In this document: in pieces, positions 8,825 through 17,283 of the stretch | How the letters are laid out: each line of letters opens with the position of its first letter | Numbering within the stretch: position 1 is the first letter of the stretch | From: Candidatus Dactylopiibacterium sp. | GTDB lineage: Bacteria; Pseudomonadota; Gammaproteobacteria; Burkholderiales; Rhodocyclaceae | DNA: 58,693 bases | Direction of reading: 5' to 3' | NCBI GenBank assembly: GCA_031119555.1 | Contig: JAVHXQ010000019.1 | Location: 1-58,693, forward strand | The notes under the pieces: generated by a model | Told to the model about the DNA's origin: nothing | The model's database searches: none | Seen by the model: only the letters and a program-made list of their open reading frames with translations | Translations under genes and position numbers: made by a program

Positions 8825-9310
8825 ATGGCAATACCTGCATACATGTGGCTGAAGGACGACGGCGGCGCCGACATCAAGGGCGGGGTGGACGTTCAGGGGC
8901 GCGAAGGCAGCGTCGAGGTGCTGGAGTTCACGCACGGCGTCCACATCCCCACCGATGGCAATACCGGCAAGCTCACCGGCACGCGGGTGCACGATCCGCT
9001 GGTGTTCCACAAGGAGTTCGACGCCTCGTCGCCGTATCTCTACAAGGCCGTCACCAGCGGGCAGACGCTGAAGGCGGTGGAGATCCGGTGGTACCGCATC
9101 GACGACGCGGGCAACGAGGTCGAGTACTTCAACACCAAGCTCGACAACGTGAAGGTCGTGGCCGTTTCGCCGATCATGCACAACATCAAGGACCCGGCCC
9201 GCGCGGCGTACAACCACCTTGAGAAGGTCGAGCTGCGCTACGAGAAAATCACGTGGGCATACAAGGACGGCAACATCATCCACTCCGACAGCTGGAGCGA
9301 GGGCCGCTGA
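8825..9310 (+). CDS. hcp: T6SS tube protein Hcp
   Basis: Hcp is the secreted protein whose hexamers stack into the inner T6SS tube. The 161-residue product is typical of the family: MAIPAYMWLKDDGGADIKG at the N-terminus, VHIPTDGNTGKLTGTRVHDP in the middle, and the beta-strand ending ITWAYKDGNIIHSDSW. A strong AGAAGGAGA ribosome site lies 6-7 bases before the ATG. It sits between the OmpA-domain gene and clpV, with a small hairpin before it and an intrinsic terminator right after it, an arrangement expected to give far more Hcp than its neighbours. Confidence 0.97.
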   Translation: MAIPAYMWLKDDGGADIKGGVDVQGREGSVEVLEFTHGVHIPTDGNTGKLTGTRVHDPLVFHKEFDASSPYLYKAVTSGQTLKAVEIRWYRIDDAGNEVEYFNTKLDNVKVVAVSPIMHNIKDPARAAYNHLEKVELRYEKITWAYKDGNIIHSDSWSEGR

Positions 9311-9338
9311 CACGCGGCCTCACGCTGCCCACCGAGAA

Positions 9339-9368
9339 CGGCCCCTCGTGAAGGGGCCGCTTTCTTTC
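9339..9368 (+). terminator. intrinsic terminator/attenuator after hcp
   Basis: CGGCCCCT (9339-9346) pairs with AGGGGCCG (9352-9359) around a 5-base loop, followed by CTTTCTTT. It lies 28 bases after the hcp stop and 20 bases before clpV, so it probably limits read-through into clpV rather than stopping it fully. Confidence 0.75.
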
Positions 9369-9388
9369 TGCTCTCACAGGTTGCCACC

Positions 9389-12043
9389 ATGCCCCATCAT
9401 GAATCCGCCCGGCTTCTCCGCCGCCTCAGCCCCTACTGCGCACAGGCGCTGGAGTCCGCCGCGGGCCTCGCGCAAACCCGGGCGCATGCCGAGATCGCAC
9501 CGGAGCACTGGCTGCTCAAGCTCCTCGAGCCTGGCGACGGAGACCTTCCGCTGCTGATCCGCCAGCACGAACTCGACCTCGACGCCCTATGGCAAGGATT
9601 GCTCAGCGCGCTGGAACGCCTGCCGCATGCCTTGCATGGCAAGCCGGCCCTCGCGCACGCCACGCTGGCATGGATGCGGGAGGCGTGGCTGCTCGCGTCG
9701 CTGCGGTCGGATGCGCGGCAGATCCGCTCCGCGCATCTGCTGCAGGCACTGCAGGATCACCCCCAGCTGCTCGGCGCCCGGGAGGCGTGGCCGCTGCTTT
9801 CGTTACCCGCGGCTCACATCGAAGACGCGATGGGCCGGCTCGATGCGCTTTCGGTCGAGTCCCTCCCCGCTGCCCCTGGGGTGGCGCCCGCCGGAAAGGC
9901 CCGCGAGGATACGGCTCCGGGCGCGCCGGCGAACCCGCCGGGCGCCACGGCGGAGCCCCCGGACGCGCTGCGGCGGTTCGCGCTCGATCTGACGGCCAGA
10001 GCGCTCGCCGGGCAGATCGATCCCGTCTTCGGGCGGGACGGGGAGATCCGCCAGATGCTCGACATCCTGGCGCGTCGGCGCAAGAACAATCCGATCCTGG
10101 TCGGCGACCCGGGGGTCGGCAAGACGGCCCTGGTGGAAGGGCTCGCGCTCAGGATCGCGGCTGGCGAGGTTCCCCGCGCGCTGCGTCCGGTCAGGGTCTT
10201 TGCGCTGGACATGGGGCTTCTGCAGGCCGGGGCGGGTGTCAAGGGCGAGTTCGAGCAGCGCCTGAAAAACGTGATCGACGCCGTGCAGGGCCTGCCCGTT
10301 CCGGCGCTGCTCTTCATCGACGAGGCGCATACGCTGATCGGCGCGGGCAACAGCGCGGGCGGCGCGGACGCGGCCAATCTGCTCAAGCCGGCGCTCGCGC
10401 GCGGCGAGCTGCGCACCATCGCCGCGACGACCTGGTCGGAGTACAAGCAGTACTTCGAACGCGACGCGGCGCTGGAACGCCGTTTCCAGATGGTCAAGGT
10501 CGATGAGCCCGACGATGCCGCCGCGTCCCTCATGCTGCGGGGGCTGCAGGCGCGCTATGCCGCGCACCATGGTGTGCACATCCGCGACGAGGCGATCGTG
10601 GCCGCCGTCCAGCTTTCGCGCCGCTACCTCACGGGGCGGCAACTGCCAGACAAGGCCGTAGACCTGATCGACACCGCGGCCGCGCGCGTGGGCGTGAGCC
10701 TCGACACCGAGCCGGCGCAGATCGAGACATTGCGCTCACGCCTGGCGGGGCTGCAGACCGAGATGGACGCCTTGCAAGCCGATGCCGCGCAGGGGGTGGC
10801 CGGACAGGACGCCCGCGTGCGTGCGCTGCAGACGGACCACGACGACACGCAGGCAAGGCTGACCGCGCTCGTGACGGCACACGCCGGACAACGCGAGCTG
10901 GTGACGCAGATCCGCGCCGCGTCCGCGCCGCCCGCCGGCGAAACGGCCACTCCGCCGCGACCTGTCGAGGCATTGCGCGAGCAGCTGGCCGCGCTGCAGA
11001 GAGACCACCTGGCGCTTGCGCATGCCGACGTGGACGCCGACATCATCGCCAGCGTGGTGGCCGACTGGACGGGAATCCCCGTGGAAAACCTGCGCCAGGA
11101 CGAACATGCCGCCTTGCTCGACCTGGAGTACCAGCTGGGGCAGCGGGTCGTCGGCCAGGACGAGGCCATCGCGCACATCGCGGGCAGCCTGCGCGCCGCG
11201 CGCACCGGCCTGCGCACCAGCGATGGCCCGGGCGGCGTTTTCCTTCTTGCGGGGCCCTCGGGCGTGGGCAAGACCGAAACCGCGCTCGCGCTGGCCGACA
11301 GGCTGTTCGGGGGGCGGCGGGCGCTGGTGACGATCAATCTGTCGGAATATCAGGAAGCGCACACGGTGTCGCAGCTCAAGGGCTCGCCGCCGGGTTACGT
11401 CGGTTACGGGCGGGGAGGCGTGCTGACCGAGGCCGTGCGCCAGCATCCGTATTCCATCGTACTGCTCGACGAAATCGAGAAGGCTCACCGCGACGTGGCG
11501 AACCTGTTCCATCAGGTTTTCGACCGGGGCTTCATGCGCGACGGTGAAGGGCGGGAGATCGATTTCCGCAACACGGTCGTCCTCATGACCTCCAACCTCG
11601 GTGGCGAGCAGATCCTCGCCCTGCATGACGACGCCAGCGCGCCGCCCGACTGGAAAGCGCTCGAAGACTGTGTCCGGCCTGTGCTGCGCGACCACTTCCA
11701 GGCCGCGCTGCTGGCGCGCATCCAGCCCGTTTTCTACCGCCCCCTCGATCAGCAGGCGCTGCGGCGGATCGTCGACATCAAGCTGCGTCGGGTCGGCGCG
11801 CGCCTCGCGGGGCACCATCGCACCCTTCTTGAATACGACGAGGCGGTCTGCGAGGGCTTCGCGGCGGCCTGCGGGATGGCGGGAGCCGGGGCGCGCACGA
11901 TAGACCACCTGCTCGACCGGCAGGTGCTGCCAACGGTTTCACAGGCGATGCTGCGGTGGCGGCAAGACCAGGGCCGCGCGCCCACGCGCATCACCTTGAA
12001 ATGGGATGAAGCGCAGTCCGGGCCGGACTTGCTGCTGGAGTGA
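9389..12043 (+). CDS. clpV: T6SS sheath-recycling ATPase ClpV (TssH)
   Basis: ClpV is the AAA+ unfoldase that disassembles contracted TssB/TssC sheaths. The 884-residue protein has a Clp-N domain (about 10-150), a first AAA domain with Walker A GDPGVGKTA (about 239) and Walker B LLFIDEAHTL, and a coiled-coil middle region (about 430-540). The second AAA domain has GPSGVGKTE (about 622) and IVLLDEIEKAH, and a D2-small domain ends the protein. The length and the T6SS setting separate it from the general chaperone ClpB. It is the last gene of the rightward T6SS operon; downstream 12044-12194 is GC-rich sequence with no gene. Confidence 0.95.
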   Translation: MPHHESARLLRRLSPYCAQALESAAGLAQTRAHAEIAPEHWLLKLLEPGDGDLPLLIRQHELDLDALWQGLLSALERLPHALHGKPALAHATLAWMREAWLLASLRSDARQIRSAHLLQALQDHPQLLGAREAWPLLSLPAAHIEDAMGRLDALSVESLPAAPGVAPAGKAREDTAPGAPANPPGATAEPPDALRRFALDLTARALAGQIDPVFGRDGEIRQMLDILARRRKNNPILVGDPGVGKTALVEGLALRIAAGEVPRALRPVRVFALDMGLLQAGAGVKGEFEQRLKNVIDAVQGLPVPALLFIDEAHTLIGAGNSAGGADAANLLKPALARGELRTIAATTWSEYKQYFERDAALERRFQMVKVDEPDDAAASLMLRGLQARYAAHHGVHIRDEAIVAAVQLSRRYLTGRQLPDKAVDLIDTAAARVGVSLDTEPAQIETLRSRLAGLQTEMDALQADAAQGVAGQDARVRALQTDHDDTQARLTALVTAHAGQRELVTQIRAASAPPAGETATPPRPVEALREQLAALQRDHLALAHADVDADIIASVVADWTGIPVENLRQDEHAALLDLEYQLGQRVVGQDEAIAHIAGSLRAARTGLRTSDGPGGVFLLAGPSGVGKTETALALADRLFGGRRALVTINLSEYQEAHTVSQLKGSPPGYVGYGRGGVLTEAVRQHPYSIVLLDEIEKAHRDVANLFHQVFDRGFMRDGEGREIDFRNTVVLMTSNLGGEQILALHDDASAPPDWKALEDCVRPVLRDHFQAALLARIQPVFYRPLDQQALRRIVDIKLRRVGARLAGHHRTLLEYDEAVCEGFAAACGMAGAGARTIDHLLDRQVLPTVSQAMLRWRQDQGRAPTRITLKWDEAQSGPDLLLE

Positions 12044-12194
12044 GCCCCGCCGGCTGCGGGCGCACCTCGACGCCAGCCCGGCCGACCGTTCCGCGCGCTG
12101 CGGTGGCCGTGCCCTCGCCCGGCGCCGGGCGGGCACGGGCACGGGCGCGGGCGGGGCCAAGGCGCGACCAGCGCCAGCCCAGCTCGCACCTGCG

Positions 12195-12680
12195 CTAGCG
12201 CGCCGCGAGCGCGCGCACGATGGCGGGCGCGATGCGCGCGGGCTTGGTGAAGGGCGCGAACCGTTTCAGCACGCGGCCGTGGCGGTCTACGAGGAATTTC
12301 GTGAAGTTCCAGCGGATCGGCTCGCCCAGCCAGCCCGGCTGCTCGCGCTTGAGCAGCGCAAAGAGCGGGTGGGTGTGCGGGCCATTGACGTCCACCTTCT
12401 CGAACAGCGGAAAGCTCACCCCATAGTGAAGCTCGCAGAACTGGGCGATCTCACGCCCCGCGCCGGGCTCCTGGGCGCCGAACTGGTTGCACGGAAAGCC
12501 CAGCACCACGAAGCCCTCGCCGCGATAGCGCCGGAACAGGGTCTCCAGCCCCGCGAGCTGTGGCGTGAAGCCGCACAGGCTTGCGGTATTGACGACCAGC
12601 GCGACCTGCCCGGCGAAATCCGAGAACGGAATTTCCGCGCCACGCAGACTCGTGGCCCGGATTTCATGGAATGGATTCAT
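12195..12680 (-). CDS. glutathione peroxidase (BtuE-type thiol peroxidase)
   Basis: The enzyme reduces hydrogen peroxide or lipid hydroperoxides using glutathione or thioredoxin. The 161-residue protein has the three family landmarks: the peroxidatic cysteine in NTASLCGFTPQ (selenocysteine replaced by Cys, as usual in bacteria), LGFPCNQFGAQEPG, and WNFTKFLVD with the catalytic Trp/Asn. I used MNPFHEIRA as the start because AAGGA precedes it by about 8 bases; the open frame extends 20 codons further without such a site. It is transcribed away from trmA across about 118 bases. Cytoplasmic; no signal peptide. Confidence 0.93.
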   Translation of the reverse strand: MNPFHEIRATSLRGAEIPFSDFAGQVALVVNTASLCGFTPQLAGLETLFRRYRGEGFVVLGFPCNQFGAQEPGAGREIAQFCELHYGVSFPLFEKVDVNGPHTHPLFALLKREQPGWLGEPIRWNFTKFLVDRHGRVLKRFAPFTKPARIAPAIVRALAAR

Positions 12681-12798
12681 GGTGTTTTCCTTCGCCGCAT
12701 ACGCCGCCAGCCCCGGGCCTGCAAGATTGACTTTCCCCATCCGGGTCCGCGGCCCGAGGGTTTATCCTTGCGCCCTCCGGCTTCACCCGTACCCTGCC

Positions 12799-13896
12799 AT
12801 GATGCTTCACCCCTCGCACGACCCGGCGGCCTACGAAGCCCAGCTTGCCGCCAAGCTGGCCCGCTTTCGCGAAGACTTTGCCCGTTATGACCTGCCTGAA
12901 CCGGCCGTGTTCCGCTCCGCTCCGCTGCATTACCGCCAGCGCGCGGAATTCAGGATCTGGCACGAGGGCGACGATCTGCACTACGCGATGTTCGATCCGG
13001 CGACGCCGCGCCAGCCCGTGCTCATGGACACCTTCGAGGTCGCCTCGGAGGCGATCTGTGCCCTGATGCCACGCCTGAAAGCCGCGCTGCGGGCGAACGA
13101 CATGCTGCGCCGCCGGCTCTTCCAGGTGAATTTCCTGTCCACGCTGTCGGGTGAGATGCTCGTCACGCTGCTCTACCATCGTGCGCTCGACGCCGAGTGG
13201 GAAGCCGCCGCGCATGCACTTTCGGCCGCGCTGGCGATCCGTGTGATCGGCCGCAGCCTCAAGCAGAAATGTGTGCTCGACCGCGACTGGCTGCTCGAGA
13301 CGCTCACCGTCAACGGCCGCCCCCTGCACTACCAGCAAGTCGAGGGCGCCTTCTCGCAGCCCAATGCCGGCATGAACCAGCACATGCTGGGCTGGGCCTG
13401 CCGCCAGGCGGAAGAGCTGGATGGCGATCTGCTTGAACTCTACTGCGGCAATGGCAACTTCACGGTAGCGCTCGCGCCGCATTTCAACCGCGTTCTGGCC
13501 ACCGAGCTGTCCAAATCGTCGGTGCGCGCCGCGCATTACAACCTCGAGGCGAATGGCGTGGAAAACGTCACCATGGTGCGCATGGCGGCCGACGAGATCA
13601 GCGACGCGCTGGCGCGCGTGCGCCCGTTCACGCGCCTCAGGGAAGTGGACCTCGACAGTTATCACTTCTCGACGATCTTTCTCGACCCGCCGCGCGCCGG
13701 TCTGGATGCGCCGACGATCGCGCTCGCGCGGGGCTTCGCGAACATCCTCTACATCAGCTGCAATCCGCAGACGCTGTGCGAGAACATGGCCGCCTTCGCC
13801 GCCACCCACCGCATCGAGGCGGCGGCGGTGTTCGACCAGTTCCCCTGGACGCATCATCTGGAATGCGGCCTGCTGCTCACGCAGCGCACCGGCTGA
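12799..13896 (+). CDS. trmA: tRNA (uracil-5-)-methyltransferase TrmA
   Basis: TrmA makes ribothymidine at position 54 of tRNA using S-adenosylmethionine. The 365-residue protein matches E. coli TrmA in length (366). Visible motifs are the SAM-binding LYCGNGNFTVALA, FLDPPRAGLD, the catalytic-cysteine segment ISCNPQTLCENM, and the C-terminal FPWTHHLECG. The ATG at 12799 (MMLHPSHDP) is chosen over an upstream extension that runs through the divergent promoter region of the peroxidase gene. Confidence 0.95.
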   Translation: MMLHPSHDPAAYEAQLAAKLARFREDFARYDLPEPAVFRSAPLHYRQRAEFRIWHEGDDLHYAMFDPATPRQPVLMDTFEVASEAICALMPRLKAALRANDMLRRRLFQVNFLSTLSGEMLVTLLYHRALDAEWEAAAHALSAALAIRVIGRSLKQKCVLDRDWLLETLTVNGRPLHYQQVEGAFSQPNAGMNQHMLGWACRQAEELDGDLLELYCGNGNFTVALAPHFNRVLATELSKSSVRAAHYNLEANGVENVTMVRMAADEISDALARVRPFTRLREVDLDSYHFSTIFLDPPRAGLDAPTIALARGFANILYISCNPQTLCENMAAFAATHRIEAAAVFDQFPWTHHLECGLLLTQRTG

Positions 13897-13905
13897 CCAC
13901 AGCAA

Positions 13906-13924
13906 GGCGGGCGCCGTGCCCGCC
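13906..13924. terminator. convergent GC-rich hairpin between trmA and the LacI-type gene
   Basis: GGCGGGC pairs with GCCCGCC around a 5-base loop in the 48-bp gap between two convergent genes. It has no T-run, so it may act as a weak or Rho-assisted terminator for both. Confidence 0.4.
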
Positions 13925-13944
13925 GCGCTTCGCGCAACGCCGCG

Positions 13945-14979
13945 CTAACGCGGCGGCGTGGTTTCGCGCAGCATCAGCGTGTGGCCCAGCTCGGGCAGGC
14001 GCATGGCCGGCGGTGCCTCGCCGAAGCCTGCCGCGACATGCCCCACGAGCACCGCGACGGCGTGCTCGCCGTGGTGATGCTTGTCTTGCGAGACGGTGCT
14101 CAGCGGCGGGTAGAAGCAGGCGCTCTCGGGAACGTTGTCGAACCCCATGATCGCCAGCCGCGCGGGAATCTGAAGCCCGCGCCGGTGCGCGGCGAGCAGG
14201 CCGCCGAGCGCCATGCGGTCGTTGGCGACGAAGATCGCGTCGAGATCGGGAACGCGTTCCAGCAGGCGCGCCACGGCGCGCTCACCCGAGGCGGGAGACC
14301 AGTCGCCCGCCTCTATCCAGTCTTCGGGCGCTTCACGCCCGCTGGCGGCAAGCTCGGTGCGCCAGCCGCGAATCCGTTCGCGTGCCACCCACCAGCCCCG
14401 GGGGCCGCTGACATGGCCGATGCGCAGGCGCCCGGCATCGACGAGCGCGCGCGTCGCCAGCCGCGCTCCGGCGAAGTTGTCGAAACTCACGGTGCTGATA
14501 CCCGTGCGCGGTGCGGTGGAAAGAAAGACCACGGGCACGCCGATGCGCCGCAGCAGCGCGGCGTCTATCCAGTCGCCCCGGCCGTCGGCATCCGGAATCG
14601 CCCACAGCACGCCGTCGACCTCCATGTCGGTCAGGCTCAGCAGGAGCTGCTCGACCGACGCCGCGGCCGGGGTGTTCAGCGTGCGCAGCAGCAGCGTGTA
14701 GCCCAGGGCCTGGGCCTGCTGCGCCGCGCCCTGATACAGCTCGGTGGCGAGAAAGCCGGTATCGGAGGCCACGACGGCGAGCGTGTTGCTGCGCCCGCGG
14801 CACAGCGTGCGCGCCGACACGCTGGGCCGGTAGCCCATGCGCGCGATCACTTCGAGGACGTGTTCGCGCGTTTCCTGAGATACGTCGCGGCTGCCATTGA
14901 CGACGCGCGAGACGGTTTGCTTGGATACCTGGGCCGCGGCGGCGACGTCGACGAGGCGTACCCTGCTTTTTTTCTGCAC
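13945..14979 (-). CDS. LacI/GalR-family transcriptional repressor
   Basis: This sugar-responsive repressor probably controls the adjacent pectin-type operon. The 344-residue protein begins with a LacI helix-turn-helix and hinge helix (VRLVDVAAAAQVSKQTVSRV, then MGYRPSVSARTL). A periplasmic-binding-like effector domain follows, with SFDNFAGARLATRALV and FVANDRMALGGL. I chose the GTG at 14979 because GGAGA lies about 9 bases upstream; the open frame continues to 15207 through the operator region, which is unlikely to be coding. Two copies of a GTTCCCGGGAAC palindrome lie between it and the divergent lyase gene. Effector unknown, presumably a galacturonate- or rhamnose-derived sugar. Confidence 0.9.
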   Translation of the reverse strand: MQKKSRVRLVDVAAAAQVSKQTVSRVVNGSRDVSQETREHVLEVIARMGYRPSVSARTLCRGRSNTLAVVASDTGFLATELYQGAAQQAQALGYTLLLRTLNTPAAASVEQLLLSLTDMEVDGVLWAIPDADGRGDWIDAALLRRIGVPVVFLSTAPRTGISTVSFDNFAGARLATRALVDAGRLRIGHVSGPRGWWVARERIRGWRTELAASGREAPEDWIEAGDWSPASGERAVARLLERVPDLDAIFVANDRMALGGLLAAHRRGLQIPARLAIMGFDNVPESACFYPPLSTVSQDKHHHGEHAVAVLVGHVAAGFGEAPPAMRLPELGHTLMLRETTPPR

Positions 14980-15092
14980 CAGTGCGGTTCTCCGGCGAAT
15001 TGTGATCTGTGCTGGAAGGTCTTTTAGCACGATCCGCGCCGGCCCGTCGATCCCGGCGGATTGGCGAAAATGCAACACAAAAACAGCTCCCG

Positions 15093-15110
15093 ACTGTTCC
15101 CGGGAACAGT
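15093..15110. promoter_or_regulatory. palindromic operator O1, LacI-family type
   Basis: ACTGTTCCCGGGAACAGT is a perfect 18-bp palindrome with the central CG typical of LacI/GalR operators. It lies upstream of both the repressor gene and the divergent lyase gene. The binding protein is inferred from position. Confidence 0.75.
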
Positions 15111-15170
15111 TTTCTCCGGAAGCCGTGTAAGATGCGCCCAATGCAACCAGACGTCCGGGCGAAAAGAATT

Positions 15171-15182
15171 GTTCCCGGGAAC
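15171..15182. promoter_or_regulatory. palindromic operator O2, LacI-family type
   Basis: GTTCCCGGGAAC is identical to the core of the palindrome at 15093-15110. The centres are 75 bp apart, about seven helical turns, so one tetramer or two dimers could loop the DNA. This copy lies 40 bp before the lyase start codon and probably overlaps its promoter or leader. Confidence 0.75.
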
Positions 15183-15221
15183 GGAAGGCAAAATGCCCGC
15201 AGCACATACGAGAGAAAAGCC

Positions 15222-17207
15222 ATGAGAACGCTCTTCGAAGATCAATTCAGCGAATTCCGCATCGGCCCCTTTCCCTACGACCCGAAGCATTCGGCCATAG
15301 GGGAATATCACTACTGGCCCACGCAGGGCTTCAAGGGGGCGTGGTATGACCCCGTGGTGTGGTACGGCTGGCTCGGGCCGACCTGGATCGTCACCGAGAA
15401 CGAGGGCGTCAAGTACATGGAGCAGACGCGCGCGCAGGCCGCGATCACCGCCCACTGGCCGACGCTCACGGCAGGCGACACGAGCTGGCACGATTACCGC
15501 GTCTCGCTCACGCTGCGCCCGCTTTCGACGGGCTCCCATGTCGGTCTCGCCTGCCGCTACGTGCATGCACGCAGTTATGTGTTCTTCGGTTTCGAGGGCG
15601 GCCGGGTGCGCCTGATCCGGCGTGAGCAGGATGCCTTCACCGAACTGGCGAGCGCGCCCTTCGCGCTGGATGCCGACCGCCATTACCGCCTCGCGCTCGA
15701 ATGCGAAGGCGCGCAGCTGCGCGCTTATGTAGACGGCGCGCTCTGCCTCGAAGCGCAGGACCCCGGCGCCGCCGCCGGCAAGATCGCGCTGATCGCGCGC
15801 ATGCCGGCCCAGTTCACGGACGTCGAGGTCTGCATGCAGGACGCCGCGCACGAGGCCTGGCTCGCCAGCCAGGCGGCGGCGGCGGAAGAGCTCGCCGGGT
15901 TGCGCGCGCGCACGCCGCAGCCCCGCCTCTGGAAGAGCATAGACCTCAAGGATTTCGGCAGCGGCCGGCAGATCCGCTTCGGCCACCTGACCGGCGGCGA
16001 CACGACCCACATCGTGCTCGCCCAGCATCAGAAGCGCGGCTACAAGGACGCCTACGCCCACATCAGCTGCCTGACCGCCATCGATCTGGACGGCAACATG
16101 CTGTGGCAGACCGGTTGCCCGAGCACCGAGCCGGATCACGCCATCGTGTCGTGCGATCTGCCCTTCCAGCTCTATGACATCGATGGCGACGGGGCCGACG
16201 AGGTCATCGTGTCGCGCGACTTCAAGCTCATGATCCTGGATGGCGCGACGGGCAAGGTGCGCGCGTCTATCCCGACGCCACGCTCGGAGGCCCCCGACGC
16301 CTCGCTGCACAGCCTGCCGCATGGACGCTACGCGTTCGACCGTGTCAATATCGATGCCATCCGGATCTGCAACTTCCGTGGTGGCGAGCGTCCTCGCGAC
16401 ATTCTGGTCAAGGACCGTTACAGCCGCCTGTGGGCCTATGACGATCAGCTCAATCTGCTGTGGCACTTCCATGAAGGCATCACGGGTCACTTCCCCTATA
16501 CCGCCGACATCAACGGCGACGGGCGCGAAGAGATGTTCGTCGGCTACCACCTGGTGGATGCCGACGGCAAGCTGCAATGGACGCTGCCGGTCCCGACCGA
16601 TCACACCGACGAAATCCTCATCGGGCACTGGAACCCGGCCGCGCCCGAGGCGCAGATCGCCATCGCCTCGGGAGACGAAGGGTTCATGATCGCCAACCTC
16701 CAGGGTGAGATCCTGGTGAAGGAAATGATCGGCCACGCCCAGCGGGTGAGCACCGGCAACTACCGGCCCGACCTGCCCGGCCTGGAACTCAGCGTCACGA
16801 CCTACTGGGGCTACCAGGGCATCATCTATCTGTACGACTGCGAAGGCCGCCTGCTGCATGCCTTCGAACCCACCAGCAACGGCAACCTCATCACGCCGGT
16901 GAACTGGACGGGCGACGGCCACGATCTCCGCCTGCTGCACGGCAACGTCACGCACGGCGGGCTGGTGGATGGCTGGGGCCGCTGCGTGGTGAGCTTCCCG
17001 GACGACGGCCACCCCGACCTGTGCGCGGAGGCGATCGACCTGACCGGCGACGGCCGCGAGGAAATCGTGCTCTGGGACACGCAACGCCTCTACATCTACA
17101 CCCAGGACCGGCCCGCCAGCGCTGCGCGGCCGGCGCCCCAGACCTACCCGCATTACAACGCCTCGAACTATCGCGGCGAATATCACTACCCGGCAACGAG
17201 AGATTGA
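15222..17207 (+). CDS. rhamnogalacturonan lyase-like beta-propeller protein (PL11-like)
   Basis: Probably a polysaccharide lyase or related enzyme acting on pectic oligosaccharides. The 661-residue protein has an N-terminal beta-sandwich of the concanavalin/DUF1080 kind (about 1-215). A propeller follows with repeated Asp-rich, calcium-binding-like loops: YDIDGDGADEVIVSRD (about 318), ADINGDGREEMFVGY (about 427) and IDLTGDGREEIVLWD (about 605). Such loops are characteristic of rhamnogalacturonan lyase family 11 and FG-GAP propellers. There is no signal peptide, so it should act in the cytoplasm on imported fragments. It is first in the operon, after two LacI-type operators. The fold call is fairly safe; the exact activity is inferred from the GH28 neighbour. 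Confidence 0.6.
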   Translation: MRTLFEDQFSEFRIGPFPYDPKHSAIGEYHYWPTQGFKGAWYDPVVWYGWLGPTWIVTENEGVKYMEQTRAQAAITAHWPTLTAGDTSWHDYRVSLTLRPLSTGSHVGLACRYVHARSYVFFGFEGGRVRLIRREQDAFTELASAPFALDADRHYRLALECEGAQLRAYVDGALCLEAQDPGAAAGKIALIARMPAQFTDVEVCMQDAAHEAWLASQAAAAEELAGLRARTPQPRLWKSIDLKDFGSGRQIRFGHLTGGDTTHIVLAQHQKRGYKDAYAHISCLTAIDLDGNMLWQTGCPSTEPDHAIVSCDLPFQLYDIDGDGADEVIVSRDFKLMILDGATGKVRASIPTPRSEAPDASLHSLPHGRYAFDRVNIDAIRICNFRGGERPRDILVKDRYSRLWAYDDQLNLLWHFHEGITGHFPYTADINGDGREEMFVGYHLVDADGKLQWTLPVPTDHTDEILIGHWNPAAPEAQIAIASGDEGFMIANLQGEILVKEMIGHAQRVSTGNYRPDLPGLELSVTTYWGYQGIIYLYDCEGRLLHAFEPTSNGNLITPVNWTGDGHDLRLLHGNVTHGGLVDGWGRCVVSFPDDGHPDLCAEAIDLTGDGREEIVLWDTQRLYIYTQDRPASAARPAPQTYPHYNASNYRGEYHYPATRD

Positions 17208-17283
17208 AGGTCGCTTCCGCGCCCCGGACAAGCAGCCACCGCACGATCCGCACGTCGATTGATTTGAGAGAGGAGACAAAACC

